Positions 6,236 through 8,529 of a stretch of DNA of 8,529 nucleotides are shown here, piece after piece. A program made the position numbers and the translations under genes. The notes under the pieces are model-generated. The model was not told the origin of the DNA. It was given only the letters and a program-made list of their open reading frames with translations, and searched no databases. The stretch covers positions 1 through 8,529 of the forward strand of contig JAODBP010000232.1 of assembly GCA_025464025.1 (NCBI GenBank), written 5' to 3'. Numbering within the stretch: position 1 is the first letter of the stretch; every line of letters starts with the position of its first letter. The stretch is from Actinomycetes bacterium (GTDB taxonomy: Bacteria; Actinomycetota; Acidimicrobiia; Acidimicrobiales; CADCSY01).

Positions 6236-7427
6236 GGTGCTCACGCCGGCCCGGCTCCGGTTCGGCGACGTGGCGCGCGTCGCGAGCGTCGGCGTCCGCA
6301 CGCGTCGCATGCGCGCCGCGCTGTCCGCCCTCGGCATCGCCATCGGCGTGGCCGCGATGGTCGCCGTGCTGGGGCTGTCGGCCTCGTCGCAGGCCGGGCT
6401 GCTGGCCGAGATCGACAAGCTCGGCACCAACCTGCTCACCGTCAACAACGGCACCGGCGTCCTCGGCAACAACGAAGAGCTCCCGCTCGTCGCCCCGGCG
6501 ATGATCCGGCGCGTCGCACCGGTCACCGCGGTGGCCGACACGGGGAAGGTGGACGTGAACGCCTACCGCAGCCCGTACATCCCCCGCGTCCACACCAACG
6601 CCCTCGACGTCCAGGCGGCCACCCTCGACCTGCTGCCCACGGTGGGCACCACGGTCGCCGAGGGCCGCTGGCTCAACGCCGCCACCGCCACCAAGCCCGT
6701 GTGCGTGCTGGGCGCGGCGGCCGCCCAGCGGCTCGGGATCGACCTGGTCCTGCCCGGTGAGCGCATCTGGATCGCCGACCAGTGGTTCTACGTCGCCGGC
6801 ATCCTCGAACCGGCCGTGCTCGCCCCCCAGATCGACGGCTCGATCCTCGTCGGCTTCCCCGCGGCGGCGACGTACCTGGGCTTCGACGGTCACCCCACCG
6901 AGATCTACGTCCGGTCGGTCACCGATCAGACCGCGGCCGTGCAGGAGGTCCTCGGCGCGACCGCCAACCCCGCGCATCCCGACGCCGTCAAGGTCAGCCA
7001 ACCGTCCGACGCACTCGTCGCGCGCGCTCAGGCCAAGGGGGCGCTGACGGGCCTGTTCCTGGGACTGGGGGCGGTGGCGTTGCTCGTCGGCGGCGTGGGG
7101 GTGGCGAACATCATGGTCATCTCCGTGCTCGAACGGCGCTCCGAGATCGGACTGCGCCGGGCACTCGGCGCCACGAAGGGCCAGATCCGCGCCCAGTTCC
7201 TGTCCGAAGCGGTGCTGCTGTCCGTCGCCGGCGGCGCGACCGGCGTCGGGCTGGGCGTGGCGGCGACCGCCGTCTACGCCAGCGCCAAGCACTGGGCCAT
7301 CACGGTCCCGACCCTCGCTTGGGCCGGTGGGCTGGGCGCGGCGCTGGCCATCGGTGCCATCGCCGGGCTGCTACCGGCCTTGCGCGCTGCTCGTCTGTCG
7401 CCCACTGACGCATTGAGGACGGTGTGA
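6225..7427 (+). CDS. ABC transporter permease, MacB/FtsX type
   Basis: A 400-residue integral membrane protein with the four-helix MacB/FtsX layout: TM1 about 32-52, a large external domain (about 53-272, MacB_PCD-like), TM2 about 274-301, TM3 about 327-352 and TM4 about 363-387. The conserved cytoplasmic segment ERRSEIGLRRALGATKGQI (303-321) is the coupling region that contacts the ATPase, and the end GLLPALRAARLSPTDALR is characteristic. It would function as a dimer with the ATPase and the upstream adaptor as a mechanotransmission-type exporter. The GTG at 6225 is preceded by GGGAG 8 nt upstream, inside the ATPase gene, giving an 11-bp overlap. No key segment is missing. In actinobacteria such permeases export peptides, lipids or drugs, or sense the envelope; the sequence does not decide which. 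Confidence 0.96.
   Translation: MTAEVLTPARLRFGDVARVASVGVRTRRMRAALSALGIAIGVAAMVAVLGLSASSQAGLLAEIDKLGTNLLTVNNGTGVLGNNEELPLVAPAMIRRVAPVTAVADTGKVDVNAYRSPYIPRVHTNALDVQAATLDLLPTVGTTVAEGRWLNAATATKPVCVLGAAAAQRLGIDLVLPGERIWIADQWFYVAGILEPAVLAPQIDGSILVGFPAAATYLGFDGHPTEIYVRSVTDQTAAVQEVLGATANPAHPDAVKVSQPSDALVARAQAKGALTGLFLGLGAVALLVGGVGVANIMVISVLERRSEIGLRRALGATKGQIRAQFLSEAVLLSVAGGATGVGLGVAATAVYASAKHWAITVPTLAWAGGLGAALAIGAIAGLLPALRAARLSPTDALRTV
7415..7419 (+). promoter_or_regulatory. Ribosome binding site for the Ig-like repeat protein
   Basis: GAGGA lies inside the end of the permease gene, 10 nt before the ATG at 7430. It supports this start and continued translation of the last visible gene, which begins only 2 nt after the permease stop. 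Confidence 0.55.
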
Positions 7428-7429
7428 CC

Positions 7430-8529
7430 ATGCGAATCCGAACGCTCGCCGCTGGCTGGTCGGCGCTCACGATGGCGACCATCGCCGTCATCGGTGGATC
7501 CTTCGGCGTCGAGCCCGCCGGCGCGGCAACCTGTCCGGACTCGAACCCTCCCGACGAGATGGCAGTCAGCGCCGGGACACCCCAGACCACCAAGCTCGCG
7601 ACGCCGTTCCAGACCAACCTCGCCGTCGCGTTGCAGAGCAGCAGCGGCTGTCCCGTCACGACGAACGCCGCGGGCGTGGCCGTCACGTTCACCGCGCCGT
7701 CCAGCGGCGCCACGGGCACCTTCTCGACCACCGGCACCAGCACCGCGACCGTCGGCACGACCTCCTCCGGCGCGGCGGTCGCTCCGGCGTTCACCGCCAA
7801 CGACAGCTCCGGCAGCTACACGGTCGTGGCGACGTCGGCGTACGGGTCGGTGTCGTTCTCCCTCACCAACACGGCGACCGGTGTCGCCGTCGCGATCGCC
7901 GCCACAGGCGGCAGCCCCCAGTCCGCCCCCGTCGGCGCGGCGTTCGGCAGTCCGCTCCGCGCCCGACTGACCGACGCTCGTGGCGGCCCCGTCGCTGGTG
8001 CCACCGTCACGTTCGCCATCGTCGCCAGGAACGGCGCAGATGCGGCGTTCGCGACCGGCGCTCCCACGGCGAACGCCGTGACGAACAGCGCCGGCGAGGC
8101 AACCAGCCCGACGCTGACGGCCAACACCACGACCGGGACCTACACCGCGACCGCCACCACCAGCGGGACGACCGAGGCCGCGACCTTCCAGCTGACCAAC
8201 GTCGCGGGGAGGCCCTACGCCATCACGTCCGGTGCCGGCGCCCGGCAATCCGCCCCGGCCGGCGCTCCGTTCACGGTCCCGCTCGCCGTCAGGGTCACAG
8301 ACAGCGGGAAGAACCCGGTGTCCGGTGCGGTCGTCACCTTCCACGCCCCCACCAGCGGACCGACGGGATCGTTCGCCGGCCGCGGCACCACCGCCACCGT
8401 CACGACGAACGCGAACGGCATCGCGGTGGCGCCGACCTTCACCGCCAACCGGCTCCCGGGCGGGTACATCGTGACCGCGGCGGTGGCCGGCGTCCGCCCC
8501 CCGGCGTCGTTCGCCCTCGTCAACCAGGC
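7430..8529 (+). CDS. Secreted Ig-like (Big_1-type) repeat protein, 3' end outside the window
   Basis: The frame from the ATG at 7430 stays open for 366 codons to the last base, so the protein is C-terminally incomplete here. It begins with a clear signal peptide: basic MRIR, a hydrophobic core (about 11-24) and a cleavage site near EPAGAA (about 29-33). The mature part consists of three tandem beta-sandwich repeats of about 105 residues (45-148, 152-257, 263-366). These share QSAPxGAPF, PVxGAxVTF, a Gly/Thr-rich strand, and FTANxxxGxYTVxA followed by FxLxN. This is the pattern of Big_1 (invasin/intimin-like) domains. C35 and C74 occur only around repeat 1 and may form a disulfide. Thr, Ser, Ala and Val dominate. 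It follows the permease by 2 nt with a good ribosome binding site, so it belongs to the export operon. An adhesin or surface-layer role is likely by family; whether it is wall-anchored depends on the unseen C-terminus. Confidence 0.88.
   Translation, partial: MRIRTLAAGWSALTMATIAVIGGSFGVEPAGAATCPDSNPPDEMAVSAGTPQTTKLATPFQTNLAVALQSSSGCPVTTNAAGVAVTFTAPSSGATGTFSTTGTSTATVGTTSSGAAVAPAFTANDSSGSYTVVATSAYGSVSFSLTNTATGVAVAIAATGGSPQSAPVGAAFGSPLRARLTDARGGPVAGATVTFAIVARNGADAAFATGAPTANAVTNSAGEATSPTLTANTTTGTYTATATTSGTTEAATFQLTNVAGRPYAITSGAGARQSAPAGAPFTVPLAVRVTDSGKNPVSGAVVTFHAPTSGPTGSFAGRGTTATVTTNANGIAVAPTFTANRLPGGYIVTAAVAGVRPPASFALVNQ
7562..7873 (+). repeat. Ig-like repeat 1 (residues 45-148)
   Basis: From AVSAGTPQ to FSLTN. 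It has VAVTFTAPSSGATGTF, which closely matches VVTFHAPTSGPTGSF in repeat 3, and ends PAFTANDSSGSYTVVA. It is the only repeat containing a cysteine (C74); the possible partner C35 lies just upstream. Confidence 0.75.
7883..8200 (+). repeat. Ig-like repeat 2 (residues 152-257)
   Basis: From VAVAIAATGGSPQSAPVG to FQLTN. It contains LTDARGGPVAGATVTF, the clearest Big_1-type block, and ends TLTANTTTGTYTATA. It lacks the APxSGxTGxF block that repeats 1 and 3 share, and has a longer IVARNGADAAF segment in its place. Confidence 0.75.
8216..8527 (+). repeat. Ig-like repeat 3 (residues 263-366)
   Basis: From YAITSGAGARQSAPAG to FALVNQ. It contains VTDSGKNPVSGAVVTF and TFTANRLPGGYIVTA. The repeat unit ends almost exactly at the window edge, and its closing FALVN matches the FxLxN ends of repeats 1 and 2, so further repeats are likely to follow. 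Confidence 0.7.

Noticed and set aside
7274..8344. Minus-strand open frames opposite the Ig-like repeat gene (up to 356 codons).
   Set aside because: Gly/Arg-rich compositional shadow. The plus frame has a signal peptide, ribosome binding site and three matching repeats.
1..8529. Search for mobile elements, CRISPR arrays, tRNA genes, phage or toxin-antitoxin genes.
   Set aside because: No terminal inverted repeats, spaced direct repeats, tRNA cloverleaf or recognisable transposase/integrase was found by reading. The repeats in 7562-8527 are protein-level Ig-like repeats, not DNA arrays.

Overview
The window is strongly GC-rich, with G or C at nearly every third codon position, tightly packed genes and GTG/CTG starts. 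With the protein families present this points to a high-GC actinobacterium. The CoA-enzyme cluster (an MFE-2-like SDR, an acyl-CoA dehydrogenase and an amidohydrolase) resembles those of Acidimicrobiia, but that placement is inference. No RNA genes, CRISPR arrays, insertion sequences or integrases were seen.

Left part (1-3398): a catabolic locus. A cyclase-family (kynurenine-formamidase-like) gene runs leftward off the window and is divergent from an operon of amidohydrolase, MFE-2-like short-chain dehydrogenase and acyl-CoA dehydrogenase. The two divergent starts are only 29 bp apart. That gap contains a perfect 10-bp palindrome (ACCGATCGGT) of TetR-operator type and a -10-like hexamer placed for leaderless transcription of the rightward operon. 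The operon genes overlap or abut (CTGA and TGATG junctions), so they are probably co-translated. The substrate cannot be named; the enzyme set fits degradation of a CoA-activated acid.

Middle (3399-3474): a 76-bp gap with short inverted repeats, separating the two operons.

Right part (3475-8529): a cell-envelope export operon in the same direction. It encodes a lipoprotein with two copies of a Cys-x-Arg-x-His-Gly module, a membrane-anchored MacA/HlyD-like adaptor with a built-in peptidoglycan-binding domain, a MacB/LolD-type ATPase, a MacB/FtsX-type permease, and a secreted protein built of Ig-like (Big_1-type) repeats that is still open at the window end. Junctions are GTGA (4 bp), ATGA (4 bp), 11 bp overlap and a 2-nt gap, so all five genes look co-transcribed. 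The likely reading is a wall-anchored MacAB-like exporter in an organism without a TolC-type outer-membrane channel, produced with a surface lipoprotein and a secreted adhesin-like protein that may be its substrate or partner. That functional link is inference. It is the part of the window most worth following up.
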